A stretch of DNA of 64,000 bases from Demequina subtropica (GTDB lineage: Bacteria > Actinomycetota > Actinomycetes > Actinomycetales > Demequinaceae), in contig NZ_BBMB01000003.1 in assembly GCF_000971235.1 (NCBI RefSeq), forward strand, positions 185,009 through 249,008, in the 5' to 3' direction. Of this stretch, positions 30,192-38,997 are shown in pieces. How positions within the stretch are numbered: the first letter of the stretch is position 1; each line of letters opens with the position of its first letter. Position numbers and translations under genes: made by a program. The notes under the pieces are model-generated. The model searched no databases. It was given only the letters and a program-made list of their open reading frames with translations, and was not told the origin of the DNA.

Positions 30192-30302
30192 GTCTTGGAC
30201 GGTACCCCCGCGCCGCGCGCGTGCGCCGCTGCCACGCCGGGGCCGCCGCACGCGGGCGAGGCGGGACGATGCGGGGCACGGGGCGCGCGGTAGCCTCACC
30301 GT

Positions 30303-30701
30303 ATGTCCCGGCGCGATCGTCACGGCCGCGGCCTGCGCAGGCCGCTCCTCCCCTTCGGCGCACCCGGGCATCGCACGCGGGCCGAGCGCTTCGACGAGCT
30401 CGTGGCCGATGCCGTGGACCGCCTCGAGCCCCGCTGGGGCGACCAGTGGGGACGCATCGAGTTCGGCACCGAGGACGTGCCGCCGTCGGACCCGACCCCG
30501 TGGGAGGACGGCGTGCCGCTGGGACGCCTGTTCCCCGCGGACCTGGGCCAGCCCACACGCGTGGTGATCTACCGGCGCCCGCTCGAGCAGCGCGCCGACC
30601 CGGGCGACCTCCCGGCGCTCGTGCGCGATGTGGTCACGGAGCACGTCGCGCACGTGGTGGGGCACCCGCCCGAGGACGTCGACCCCGACTACGGCACGTA
30701 G
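30303..30701 (+). CDS. Metallopeptidase-family protein with degenerate active site
   Basis: A 132-residue member of the small zincin-like (minigluzincin, DUF1025) family, recognised by 'ERFDELVADAVDRLEPRWG' and 'RVVIYRRPLEQRA'. The family's catalytic HExxH-x-x-G helix is here 'LVRDVVTEHVAHVVGHPPEDVDP', where the spacing of the two histidines is lost, so zinc peptidase activity is doubtful; the actinobacterial branch is often like this. ATG 30303 follows TAGCCT by six bases and has no ribosome-binding site, so translation is leaderless. It is divergent from DUF3499, and the 111-bp gap contains one GGACGATGCG word. Confidence 0.8.
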   Translation: MSRRDRHGRGLRRPLLPFGAPGHRTRAERFDELVADAVDRLEPRWGDQWGRIEFGTEDVPPSDPTPWEDGVPLGRLFPADLGQPTRVVIYRRPLEQRADPGDLPALVRDVVTEHVAHVVGHPPEDVDPDYGT

Positions 30702-30715
30702 GTCGTTCGCCCCGA

Positions 30716-32035
30716 TCAGGACTCGTCGCGCACGTACCCTCGCTGGCTCACGGCCACCTGCGTCGACTCGACGTCCGTGCGTCGCGGTACCAGGGTGCCG
30801 ATGAATCCCGGCTCGTCGGTCGCGATCGCGATCCAGGCCGCGCCGGCCGGCCCTGTCACCACGGTGCCCGCGGGGAGGTCCACCTCGATGAGGCGGCTGG
30901 ACCCCGCGGTCATCGACGCGGAGGCCACCACGGCGCCCGTCGCATCCGTGAAGGCGACCTCGCCGGAGGCGGAGGCGTGCACCGCGAGCGCGGTCACATG
31001 CTCCGCGATCATGACCGACCGCGCCGCGCCGTCATCTGCGGGCTGAGCCGGTGTCCACGCGAGGTCGGCCGCGAGCGCGTCGTCCGGACCGTCCACCACC
31101 TCACGCGGCACGGTCACGAGCGCACCCGCGACCACCGGCGCATCGGCCTCGATCTCGATGGCGCCCGACGCGACCGCAGGCACCTCGACCTCGGTGACCA
31201 CGCCCGGCTCGAGCTCGAGCGCCGAGACGCCGCCCCACTCGGCGGCACCGTCCTCGCCCGCGAGCGTGAGCGCGACGTCCGCGCCCTCGGGCGCGAGGAG
31301 CCGCAGCGTGGCCGTCGCCTCGCCAGACACGCCCACGCCGGGCACCACGAGCGAGGTGCCGGGCTGCGCGCCCCGCGTCACCCAGTCGGTGCCGGCAGCC
31401 TGGAAGCCGTCGAGTCGCGAGTCCTGGAGGTGCGCGACGATCCCGGCACCGGTGGCGACCACGTGGACCGCGAGCGCCGGCACCTCCGCCGCGATCCCCT
31501 CGAGCAGCAGGTCCTGCTGCGCACCCGGGGCGATCGAGACGACCGCGTGCTCCTCGATCTCGCCGAGACCGCCGTAGAGCGTCACGGTGGCCTCGGTGGA
31601 CGCGTCGGAGGGGTTGGTGAGCACCAGTCGCGCGCTCGCGCCGAGCGCGGTCGATCCGCCCACGAGCCACTGGTCGCGCACGGGCGCGACGCACGCCGCG
31701 GCGGCGATGCCCGCGACGTCACCCGTCCCGATGCGCTCGAGCGACGCCGCGACGTCGCCCTCGGAGAGGAAACCGACGCCCACGGGATCGGCGCCCTCGC
31801 CCTCGACGTCGTAGGTCCGCTCACCCGAGCCCGAGCCCAGGTCGGGGTCGCCGGAGTCGATGTCGCCCACGGGGATCTCCACCGGCCCGGGGCACGCGAG
31901 CGGCTGCACCGCGGGGATCACCTCCGCGACGGTCGTCGCGCGCTCGGCGGGCTCGTCCGCGACGATGCGGCCGGACACCACGACCGCCACGATCGCGGCA
32001 CCCGCCGCGAGCAGCACCACCAGCCGCCGGATCAT
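30716..32035 (-). CDS. DUF5719-domain envelope protein
   Basis: A 439-residue protein with a short basic N-terminus and one transmembrane helix or uncleaved signal (about residues 4-26). The remainder is an extracytoplasmic beta-rich domain with repeated immunoglobulin-like strands ('ARLVLTNPSDASTEATVTLYG', 'ATATLRLLAPEGADVALTL'), the DUF5719 pattern. It has few Cys and no lipobox. The ATG overlaps the stop of the upstream glycosyltransferase gene (ATGA), and the pair is conserved downstream of whiB2 in Micrococcales, so it may act with that enzyme in building or binding a surface glycan. Confidence 0.82.
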   Translation of the reverse strand: MIRRLVVLLAAGAAIVAVVVSGRIVADEPAERATTVAEVIPAVQPLACPGPVEIPVGDIDSGDPDLGSGSGERTYDVEGEGADPVGVGFLSEGDVAASLERIGTGDVAGIAAAACVAPVRDQWLVGGSTALGASARLVLTNPSDASTEATVTLYGGLGEIEEHAVVSIAPGAQQDLLLEGIAAEVPALAVHVVATGAGIVAHLQDSRLDGFQAAGTDWVTRGAQPGTSLVVPGVGVSGEATATLRLLAPEGADVALTLAGEDGAAEWGGVSALELEPGVVTEVEVPAVASGAIEIEADAPVVAGALVTVPREVVDGPDDALAADLAWTPAQPADDGAARSVMIAEHVTALAVHASASGEVAFTDATGAVVASASMTAGSSRLIEVDLPAGTVVTGPAGAAWIAIATDEPGFIGTLVPRRTDVESTQVAVSQRGYVRDES

Positions 32036-35000
32036 CGTCGCACCGCCTGGAACCGTCGGTCGTGCAGCGGGACCATGCCCACGAGCGCCCACGCGGTCGC
32101 GACCACCGAGGCCCACCACCACCAGCGGTAGTCCGTGTCCTCGTACCCGTAGGTCACCTCGCGCACCCCGGCGGGCACGGCGAACGCGGCGCGACCCTGC
32201 TCGTCCTCGACCGCATCGAGCGCGGCGCCGTCCGCGGTCGCGGTCCACGAGGGGTCGGCGGCCGCAGCGATCACGAGCGTGCCCGCGTCGCCCCTGCCGG
32301 CGTCGACCGCGCCGGACCAGGAGTCGGAGTCCGCGGTCACGATCCCGGTCGGGGCCTCGAGCCACGCCCGCGAGACCGGCTCGTCCGCGTCCGGGCGTGA
32401 GACGCGATACGAGGTCCCCACATCGCTCGCGCCGATGAGGCTGAGCTCCGGGATCTGGCTGAGCGAGCTCGCGATCATGGGCGACCCGGGCGCGGCCACG
32501 ATCACGCCGATGCCCCAGTCGGCGAGCACGGGCGTCGCGTCCGCGCCCGCCCCGGCCAGCACCGCGACGGTGTCGGCGAGCACCGCGGGGGTCGTGGGCG
32601 ACGTCCCAGGACGCGCGACGGGCGCGCCCGCGGCGTCGGTCTGCGCGCGGCCGGTCACCGTGGTGGTGCCGTCCGACTCGAGCACCGAGTAGTCGACGCC
32701 CGTCTCCGTGTCGGCGAGCAGGAGCACGCGCTGGCGCGTGCCGAGGTCCTGCTCGAGCGCCGCGACGAGCGGCAGCACCGCGGTCGACACCGCGTGGACG
32801 TCGCCACGCTCGGCACGTCCCGGCCAGGCCTCGACCACCACGCTCGCGACCAGGACGCCCGCCATCGCGACCACGGAGACGGACGCCGCGGTCCGCACCG
32901 CGGCGCGGCCGCGCCCCTCCACGGCGATCCACAGCCGGGACGATGCGGCGGCCGCGGCGCCGATGAGCCCCGCGGCGATGAGCGTCGAGCCCGGTCCCGC
33001 GAAGCCGTTCGCAGGGGCCTCGCCCGTGCCCGCATCGTGCACCACCACGGTCGCCTGCCCGGCGACGGCGGTCACGACCCCGAGCCCGGCGATCGCGAGA
33101 CCGCTCGCGGCGGCCCACGGCGCGCGCCCGGACGCGACGGCGATGGCCGCGGCGAGCACCACGCCCAGCCCGACCGCGCCGACGACGACGGTGCCGGGGA
33201 TGCCCGGCAGCCCGGGGGCCCCCTGCGAGTGGGCGGTGAGGCCCAGCACGAGACGCCAGGGCTCGACCGCCGTGCTGGCGAGCGCGGGTCCGTTCTCTCG
33301 CGCCAGGATCGCCCACGCGTCGCGCGTGAACGGCCCCGCGGACCACGCCGCGACGAGCGCCGGACCGGAGACGATGAGCGCCGGCACCGCGGCCGACCAC
33401 ACGCGCCACCGCGCACGGCCCGCGAAGGCGCCCGCGACGATCACCACGACCACGAGCGGCACGAGCAGCACGGGCGCGGCGACCACCACGACCGCGAGCG
33501 AGAACGCCGCTCCCATCGCCGCGCTGGGCGACGGGGTGCGCGTCGAGGGGAACTCCTCGCCGCCTCCGATCGCCTCTCCGCGATGCCAGCCGGCGGCGCG
33601 CGCGACACCCATCGCGAACCACGGCAGCATCACATGCGCGATGACCGCACCCACGCGGCCGTCGGCGACGGCCTGAAGATGAAGGGGCCAGAGCGCGTAC
33701 GCGAGCGCGCCGAGCCCGCGGGCCCATACCGAGCGGGTCGCCGCGCCGAGCGCGAACCATGCGGAGACGGCCGCGAGCGCGACGCCGAGCGCGAGCAGGA
33801 GCCCCAGCCACACGCGAAGACCTCCCGGGAGGGCCGCAAGCGGCAGGAGCAGCGCGCTGAACGCTCCGTCGAGCGCGGGAAGCCCGAAGCCGTCCGCGCT
33901 CCACCCCGACCACGTGCGCTCCCACAGGGCGGCCACCGAGGTGTCCGTGACGCCGAGCGCCTCGCCCGCGAGCATGCGGCCCGAGGAGAGCGCGGTGAGC
34001 CACGTGCCATGGAGCGCCACCGAGGCGGCGACGGCGAGCATCGTGACGATCGCGAGGCCGGCGCGCCTGCGCACCGCGGCGCGCTCGAGCTCCTGGCGCA
34101 CCATGTCCGACGGAGCGGACTGCGCGCGCCACCGGTCGTACGCGTGGAGCTCGCGCGAGCGGATGTGCGACACCACGGCCCTGGTGCCTACGAGGAACGG
34201 TGCGACGGCGGCGGCGGAGCGCGTCGAGCCGCGCCTGATGCGCAGCCGCATCGCGGGCACCTGTGGCACGCGCGCGAGCAGCCGCCACGGCACCGCGAGG
34301 TCGGCGCCGACCATGCGGGACTCGTTCTGAGCGATGCGCAGCACGGCGCGGGTCGCGGCGGACAGGAACGACCACAGCACCAGGAGCGGCATCACGAGCA
34401 CGGGCGACCACGCGAGCGAGTGCACCCACTCGCCGGTGCGGCGGAGCCCGTAGGTCGAGTCCTCGCCGCGCGCGGATCCCGAGCGCACGCCCATGAGCCC
34501 GTCCTGCGCGTGGCGCACCTTCGCCGCGGGCACGATCACCACATCGTGACCGGCGCGCCACGCGCGGCGGCAGAAATGCAGGCTGTCGCCGTAGCCGCGG
34601 TAGGCCTGCTCCAGGCCGCCGAACGCCTCCCACACGTCGCGGCGGACGAGCGCGGCCGCGAGCGAGGCCGCAAGCACGTCGTCGCGCTCGTCGTACTGTC
34701 CCTGGTTGATGTCGTCCTGCTCGACCAGGTCGACCCTCCGGGCACCCACCCGCGTGGTGGTGACGCCCAGGTTCACGAGCCGCGAGGCATCGTCCCAGCG
34801 CACATGCGCGGGCGCGACCACCGCCGCGGCCGTGCGCTTCTTCGCCGTGGCCACCAGCTGGCCGAGCGCCTCGGGCAGGGCCGCCGTGTCGTCGTGCAGG
34901 AGCCACAGGTACTCGTGCGGGTGAGCGGGATGCGCCGCCAGCACGCGCGACACGCTTCGCGAGTACGTACGGCCCGCGTCGACCCAGTCGACGGCGAGGC

Positions 35001-35160
35001 CCTCGGGGACCTCGGGTCGCTCGACGCCCTCGCCGAGCACCACGTGGAGGATGTCGGGACGCAAGGACTGCGCCGCGACGGCGGCGAGGACCTCGGGCAG
35101 GTGCGTCGAACGACCGTCGGAGACGACGATCGCGCGCACCAGCAGGCGCGCAGGACTCAT
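32032..35160 (-). CDS. Large membrane glycosyltransferase, family 2
   Basis: A 1042-residue protein. The N-terminal 260 residues are a GT-A fold family 2 glycosyltransferase ('RAIVVSDGRSTHLPEVLAAVAAQSL', acidic metal motif in 'YLWLLHDDTAALPEAL', and 'AFGGLEQAYRGYGDSLHFCRRAWRAGHDV'). From about residue 385 it continues with 12 or more transmembrane helices and extracytoplasmic loops, ending in a soluble domain. Such proteins are thought to move sugars onto lipid-linked cell-surface polymers. The gene starts 24 bp downstream of the whiB2 stop, so it may be read from the whiB2 promoter. The acceptor is unknown. Confidence 0.85.
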   Translation of the reverse strand: MSPARLLVRAIVVSDGRSTHLPEVLAAVAAQSLRPDILHVVLGEGVERPEVPEGLAVDWVDAGRTYSRSVSRVLAAHPAHPHEYLWLLHDDTAALPEALGQLVATAKKRTAAAVVAPAHVRWDDASRLVNLGVTTTRVGARRVDLVEQDDINQGQYDERDDVLAASLAAALVRRDVWEAFGGLEQAYRGYGDSLHFCRRAWRAGHDVVIVPAAKVRHAQDGLMGVRSGSARGEDSTYGLRRTGEWVHSLAWSPVLVMPLLVLWSFLSAATRAVLRIAQNESRMVGADLAVPWRLLARVPQVPAMRLRIRRGSTRSAAAVAPFLVGTRAVVSHIRSRELHAYDRWRAQSAPSDMVRQELERAAVRRRAGLAIVTMLAVAASVALHGTWLTALSSGRMLAGEALGVTDTSVAALWERTWSGWSADGFGLPALDGAFSALLLPLAALPGGLRVWLGLLLALGVALAAVSAWFALGAATRSVWARGLGALAYALWPLHLQAVADGRVGAVIAHVMLPWFAMGVARAAGWHRGEAIGGGEEFPSTRTPSPSAAMGAAFSLAVVVVAAPVLLVPLVVVVIVAGAFAGRARWRVWSAAVPALIVSGPALVAAWSAGPFTRDAWAILARENGPALASTAVEPWRLVLGLTAHSQGAPGLPGIPGTVVVGAVGLGVVLAAAIAVASGRAPWAAASGLAIAGLGVVTAVAGQATVVVHDAGTGEAPANGFAGPGSTLIAAGLIGAAAAASSRLWIAVEGRGRAAVRTAASVSVVAMAGVLVASVVVEAWPGRAERGDVHAVSTAVLPLVAALEQDLGTRQRVLLLADTETGVDYSVLESDGTTTVTGRAQTDAAGAPVARPGTSPTTPAVLADTVAVLAGAGADATPVLADWGIGVIVAAPGSPMIASSLSQIPELSLIGASDVGTSYRVSRPDADEPVSRAWLEAPTGIVTADSDSWSGAVDAGRGDAGTLVIAAAADPSWTATADGAALDAVEDEQGRAAFAVPAGVREVTYGYEDTDYRWWWWASVVATAWALVGMVPLHDRRFQAVRR

Positions 35161-35184
35161 CGCACTCCCACGCGGAAAATCCGG

Positions 35185-35505
35185 CTAGACCGCGCGCCGC
35201 TTGAGCTTGCGGCGCTCACGCTCCGAGAGCCCACCCCAGATCCCGAACCGCTCATCGTTGGCCAACGCGTAGTCGAGGCACTCGGAGCGGACGTCGCAGG
35301 ACGCACACACCTTCTTCGCCTCACGCGTGGAGCCACCCTTCTCGGGGAAGAACGCCTCGGGGTCGGTCTGGGCGCACAGCGCGCGCTCCTGCCACGCCAG
35401 AGGGCCGTCATCCTCGGTCTCGCCGAAGATGTCGACCACGGACGCCAGCGTCGATGCCGGCTTTCCCGCGTCGGAGGGCACGGAGCCGCCGTAGATATCC
35501 CACAC
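35185..35505 (-). CDS. whiB2: WhiB2-family iron-sulfur regulator (WhmD-like)
   Basis: A 106-residue WhiB-like protein with the four cluster-binding cysteines in 'ALCAQTDPEAFFPEKG' and 'KVCASCDVRSEC', the 'FGIWGGLSERERR' turn and the basic C-terminus 'KLKRR'. The N-terminal extension 'VWDIYGGSVPSDAGKPASTLASVVDIFGE' and its position upstream of the giant glycosyltransferase match WhiB2, which controls septation and division in mycobacteria and sporulation in Streptomyces. I chose GTG 35505 because GGGAGG lies seven bases upstream. A 16-bp AT-rich palindrome lies 46 bp upstream. Confidence 0.92.
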   Translation of the reverse strand: MWDIYGGSVPSDAGKPASTLASVVDIFGETEDDGPLAWQERALCAQTDPEAFFPEKGGSTREAKKVCASCDVRSECLDYALANDERFGIWGGLSERERRKLKRRAV

Positions 35506-35550
35506 GGTCCCACCTCCCGATCGCGACGGGCCCTCCACCCGTCTCAGGAA

Positions 35551-35566
35551 ATTACAGCCGTGTAAT
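35551..35566. promoter_or_regulatory. Palindromic candidate operator upstream of whiB2
   Basis: ATTACA-GCCG-TGTAAT is a perfect inverted repeat with 6-bp arms and a 4-bp spacer. It lies 46 bp upstream of the whiB2 GTG, about where a -10 region would sit. Such an AT-rich palindrome is unusual in this genome. The binding protein is unknown. Confidence 0.5.
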
Positions 35567-35624
35567 CATCCCCAGTCAAGTCGGATGATCCATTTCACAC
35601 CAACTATTCGAGCGCCCCGGCGCG

Positions 35625-35671
35625 CACGCACCCGGGCGAGTCGGACAAAGCGGTGCACACGCACCCGGGCG
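35625..35671 (+). repeat. 14-bp direct repeat pair upstream of the first LCP gene
   Basis: CACGCACCCGGGCG occurs at 35625-35638 and again at 35658-35671, exactly 33 bp apart (about three helical turns), 75-120 bp upstream of the LCP promoter. Each copy contains the palindrome CCCGGG. Same-face spacing suggests a regulator site for lcp, whiB2 or both. Confidence 0.45.
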
Positions 35672-35745
35672 CGGCGCATCGTCCTCCCTGACACACGCCC
35701 GCCGGCGTGCCTCTCCCGCGCCGCGTCGGGCCGATCCGCCGTGCC

Positions 35746-35751
35746 TACAAT
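35746..35751 (+). promoter_or_regulatory. Candidate -10 box for the first LCP gene
   Basis: TACAAT matches the -10 consensus well and lies 29 bp before the start codon, leaving room for a short leader with the ribosome-binding site GAGGGAG. No clear -35 hexamer is seen. Confidence 0.5.
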
Positions 35752-35779
35752 GCGGCAGGAGCCTGAGCGAGGGAGATCC

Positions 35780-36988
35780 ATGAGCGAGCCCGAGGCGGCG
35801 CAGCCTCGACATGCGCGCGCGAGCATCGCGCGCCGCGTCGGCCGCTATGCGACGCTCGCGCTCGTGGCGCTGCTGGGCTACGTCCTCGTGTACGGCAGCA
35901 CCGTGGTCGACCAGCTCGACTCGACGCTCGCCGCCAACTCCGAGAACGTGGACTCGCTGGTGGGCGAGCGGCCCGACCGGCCCACCGACCAGGACGAGGG
36001 CGACGCGCTCAACATCCTCGTGATGGGCTCGGACACCCGCACGGGCGACAACGCCGAGGTGGGCGGCGGAGACGTGTCCGGGATGCGCAACGACACCACG
36101 ATGATCGTGCACATCGCCGCGGACCGCTCGCGTGTCGAGGCCGTGTCGATCCCCCGCGACCTGCAGGTCGAGATCCCCGAGTGCACCTACAAGGACGGCT
36201 CGACCATCCCCGCGACGTCGGGCGACTTCAACATCGCGTTCTCCAACGGCGGCCTGCGCGGCGATCCCGCCGAGGCGGCGGCCTGCACCATCAAGACCGT
36301 CGAGCAGCTCACCGGCATCTACATGGACCACTACGTGGTGGTGGACTTCGAGGGCTTCATCAGCATGGTCGACGCCCTGGGCGGCGTGCCGATGTGCATC
36401 ACCGAGCCGATCGTGTCGGAGAAGGCCCACCTCGAGCTCGAGGCCGGACCCCAGGTCTTCGACGGCGAGACCGCCCTCGCGTACGCGCGCCTGCGCACCG
36501 CGGAGGAGGGAGGCGTGTCCGGCTCCGATCTCCAGCGCATCACGCGGCAGCAGCAGCTGCTCGAGCAGGTCGCCGCGACCGTGCTGTCCAAGAACCTCCT
36601 CACCGACACCGACGAGGTCACGCGCTTCCTGCGGGCGGCCGCGGAGTCGATGACGATGGACGAGTCGATGGCCTCGACCTCGTATCTGGTGGGCCTCGTG
36701 TACAGCCTCCGGGACCTGAGCCTGGACGACATCGTGTTCGTCACGCCCCCGTGGCAGTACACCGAGGACCGCCTCAACGTGGAGCTTCTCCCGGAGGCCG
36801 CACAGGTGTGGGACGATATTCGGAACGACCAACCGATCTCGGTGACCGCTGAGGGTGACGCGAGCTCCGCCTGGGATGACGGAAAGAAGGAGGAGTCCAC
36901 CTCCTCCGCGACCCCCTCGTCCTCGTCGAAGTCCAGCGTCTCCCCTTCCGCCGCCACGACCGAGGACCTGCTCGAGCAGTGCCGATAG
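35780..36988 (+). CDS. LCP-family (LytR-CpsA-Psr) cell-wall polymer ligase 1
   Basis: A 402-residue membrane-anchored phosphotransferase. A basic N-terminus precedes one transmembrane helix (about residues 24-42). The LCP domain (about 75-270) shows the conserved Asp and Arg motifs 'NILVMGSDTRTG', 'RNDTTMIVHIAADRSRVEAVSIPRD' and 'VDALGGVPM'. These enzymes move teichoic-acid-like polymers or arabinogalactan from a polyprenyl carrier to peptidoglycan. The C-terminus is Ser/Glu/Lys-rich and ends 'TEDLLEQCR', closely like the second LCP gene 90 bp downstream; the two probably form one operon and arose by duplication. Confidence 0.9.
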   Translation: MSEPEAAQPRHARASIARRVGRYATLALVALLGYVLVYGSTVVDQLDSTLAANSENVDSLVGERPDRPTDQDEGDALNILVMGSDTRTGDNAEVGGGDVSGMRNDTTMIVHIAADRSRVEAVSIPRDLQVEIPECTYKDGSTIPATSGDFNIAFSNGGLRGDPAEAAACTIKTVEQLTGIYMDHYVVVDFEGFISMVDALGGVPMCITEPIVSEKAHLELEAGPQVFDGETALAYARLRTAEEGGVSGSDLQRITRQQQLLEQVAATVLSKNLLTDTDEVTRFLRAAAESMTMDESMASTSYLVGLVYSLRDLSLDDIVFVTPPWQYTEDRLNVELLPEAAQVWDDIRNDQPISVTAEGDASSAWDDGKKEESTSSATPSSSSKSSVSPSAATTEDLLEQCR

Positions 36989-37078
36989 TCGGGTCCGCGG
37001 AACCTCGGTGAGCCGCGGCGCGTTGTGTCGCCAGCAGTATCGACATCGCGTGCACGCACGCCGAGCTCAGGAGCATGA

Positions 37079-38359
37079 ATGACCGTCGAGGTCTCGGACC
37101 GCCGCCGCCGCGCGCGCGTCCGCCACGCGACCCGCGTGCCCAGCCACCGCGTGTTCGCCGCGCTGCTGGGCGTGATCGCCGCGACCACGAGCTTCGTGTG
37201 GGTGTTCTACGAGGCCAGCCTCGACCGTGCGACCGACGGCTTCACGCTCGTCGACGTGAGCGCGCTGCTGCCGGAGGTCACGCCCTCCGCCGAGGCCGAG
37301 GAGGGTCTCGACGACCCCAACGCGGGCAACGCCATCAACATCCTGCTCCTGGGATCCGACACCCGCCTGGGCGACGACAACCAGGAGCTGGGCAAGGGCG
37401 AGGTCGGCGGCATGCGCAACGACACGACGATGATCGCCCACATCTCCGCGGACCGGTCGCGCGTCGAGCTCGTCTCGATCCCCCGCGACTCGCGCGTCGC
37501 GATCTCCGACTGCCAGATGCTCGACGGCAGCACCGTCCGCGGCTGGACCGGCAAGTTCAACATCGCCTTCGCCAACGGCGGTTCGCAGGGCAACGTGGCC
37601 GAGGCCGCGGCGTGCGTGATGACCACGATCTACGACCTCACCGGCCTCATGGTCGACCACTACGCCGTGGTCGACTTCTCCGGCTTCGTCGACATGGTCG
37701 ACGCGATCGACGGCGTCCCGATGTGCATCACGCAGGACGTCTACTCCTCGAAGGCCCACCTGGACCTCGAGGCTGGCGCGCAGGTGCTCGACGGCACGGA
37801 GGCGCTCGCATGGGCGCGTGCCCGCACCGGCACCGGCCTGGGCGACGGCACCGACCTCATGCGCATCGAGCGCCAGCAGGAGCTGCTCACCAACATGGCG
37901 CGCAAGGTGCTGGGGCTGAACGTCCTCACGGACGTCACCAAGGGCACCAAGTTCGTCAACGCGCTCGCGCGCTCGCTCACCATGGACCCGGAGCTGGGCG
38001 ACGGCCACTACCTCGTGGGCCTCGCGTGGAGCCTGCGCAACTTCGACACCTCGAACCTCTACATGGCGACGGTGCCGTGGCAGTACGCGGGCGACGGCAG
38101 CGGCGACGTCCTCTGGTCGCAGCCGGACGCGCAGGAGGTCTTCTCCGCGCTCAAGGCGGACGAGTCGGTCAAGGACCTCCTCGAGCCCGAGCCCGAGGAG
38201 ACCGCGACACCCGAGGAGCCCACCACCTCCGCGACGCCCGACGCGACCGCCTCCGAGGAGCCCAGCGCCGAGCCGAGCGACAGCTCCGAGCCCACCGCGA
38301 GCCCCACGCCGCTGCGCGAGACCGAGGACGACATCCTCGCGGACTGCGTCATCGACTGA
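37079..38359 (+). CDS. LCP-family cell-wall polymer ligase 2
   Basis: A 426-residue paralogue of the preceding gene, with one transmembrane helix (about residues 23-45) and an LCP domain containing 'NILLLGSDTRLG', 'RNDTTMIAHISADRSRVELVSIPRD' and 'VDAIDGVPM'. The catalytic Arg and Asp residues are present. The tail of about 60 residues is a Glu/Pro/Thr/Ser-rich spacer ending 'ETEDDILADCVID', where the terminal Cys-bearing motif is shared with LCP1. The ATG at 37079 has AGGAG eight bases upstream. Two LCPs may differ in polymer substrate. Confidence 0.9.
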   Translation: MTVEVSDRRRRARVRHATRVPSHRVFAALLGVIAATTSFVWVFYEASLDRATDGFTLVDVSALLPEVTPSAEAEEGLDDPNAGNAINILLLGSDTRLGDDNQELGKGEVGGMRNDTTMIAHISADRSRVELVSIPRDSRVAISDCQMLDGSTVRGWTGKFNIAFANGGSQGNVAEAAACVMTTIYDLTGLMVDHYAVVDFSGFVDMVDAIDGVPMCITQDVYSSKAHLDLEAGAQVLDGTEALAWARARTGTGLGDGTDLMRIERQQELLTNMARKVLGLNVLTDVTKGTKFVNALARSLTMDPELGDGHYLVGLAWSLRNFDTSNLYMATVPWQYAGDGSGDVLWSQPDAQEVFSALKADESVKDLLEPEPEETATPEEPTTSATPDATASEEPSAEPSDSSEPTASPTPLRETEDDILADCVID

Positions 38360-38360
38360 C

Positions 38361-38484
38361 CCCTTCTCCGCCACCGCGGCTCCGCCACACACGGAGCCCG
38401 GATCGCGGCGGAGAAGGGCAGCTGAGGCTGCGACACGCCGCCAGGCGTGTGGCGGAGCCGCAGATCCGTGTGGCGGAGCCGCAG
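38361..38484. repeat. Inverted and direct repeat cluster / terminator region between LCP2 and purE
   Basis: A 12-bp perfect stem (38361-38372 with 38407-38418) encloses a 34-base loop just after the LCP2 stop. An 18-mer, CGTGTGGCGGAGCCGCAG, is repeated directly at 38446-38463 and 38467-38484, and its first 15 bases after C (GTGTGGCGGAGCCGC) occur inverted at 38376-38390, so alternative hairpins can form. The cluster separates two converging genes and probably terminates both. Confidence 0.7.
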
Positions 38485-38496
38485 GGACGATGCGGG

Positions 38497-38997
38497 TCAG
38501 GCCTGGCGGAGCGCCTCGCCCTTCGCGTACGCGAGCTCGCGCAGCTCCTCCTGGAACGCGCGCATCCGCTCGCGGAGCCGCGCAGCCTCTTCGCCCTCGC
38601 CGGCGCCGAGGATGCGGGCCGCGAGAAGGCCCGCGTTGCGCGCACCGCCGATCGACACGGTCGCGACGGGCACGCCTGCGGGCATCTGCACGATGCTCAG
38701 CAGCGAGTCCATGCCGTCGAGGTGCTTGAGCGGGACGGGCACGCCGATCACCGGCAGCGTGGTGACGGAGGCGAGCATCCCCGGGAGGTGCGCCGCGCCG
38801 CCGGCACCGGCGATGATCACCTGCAGGCCGCGCGACTCGGCCTCGCGGCCGTACGCGATCATCTGCTCGGGCATGCGGTGCGCGGACACCACGTCCTTCT
38901 CGTAGGAGATCCCGAACTCGTCGAGAGCCTCCCCTGCGGCCTTCATGGTCGGCCAGTCGGAGTCCGACCCCATCACGATCCCGACACGGATGCTCAT
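38497..38997 (-). CDS. purE: N5-carboxyaminoimidazole ribonucleotide mutase PurE
   Basis: A 166-residue class I PurE that converts N5-CAIR to CAIR in purine synthesis. Signatures are '[16 protein letters not shown]' (residues 6-21), 'SAHRMPEQM' (about 39-47, catalytic His) and '[13 protein letters not shown]' (about 63-75). It forms octamers. Its ATG overlaps the purK stop (ATGA), so the two steps are co-translated. A repeat cluster separates it from LCP2. Confidence 0.96.
   Translation of the reverse strand: MSIRVGIVMGSDSDWPTMKAAGEALDEFGISYEKDVVSAHRMPEQMIAYGREAESRGLQVIIAGAGGAAHLPGMLASVTTLPVIGVPVPLKHLDGMDSLLSIVQMPAGVPVATVSIGGARNAGLLAARILGAGEGEEAARLRERMRAFQEELRELAYAKGEALRQA

Noticed and set aside
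38361..38484. A CRISPR array, because of the 18-bp direct repeat.
   Set aside because: There are only two direct copies with a 3-bp gap, one inverted copy, and no cas genes.
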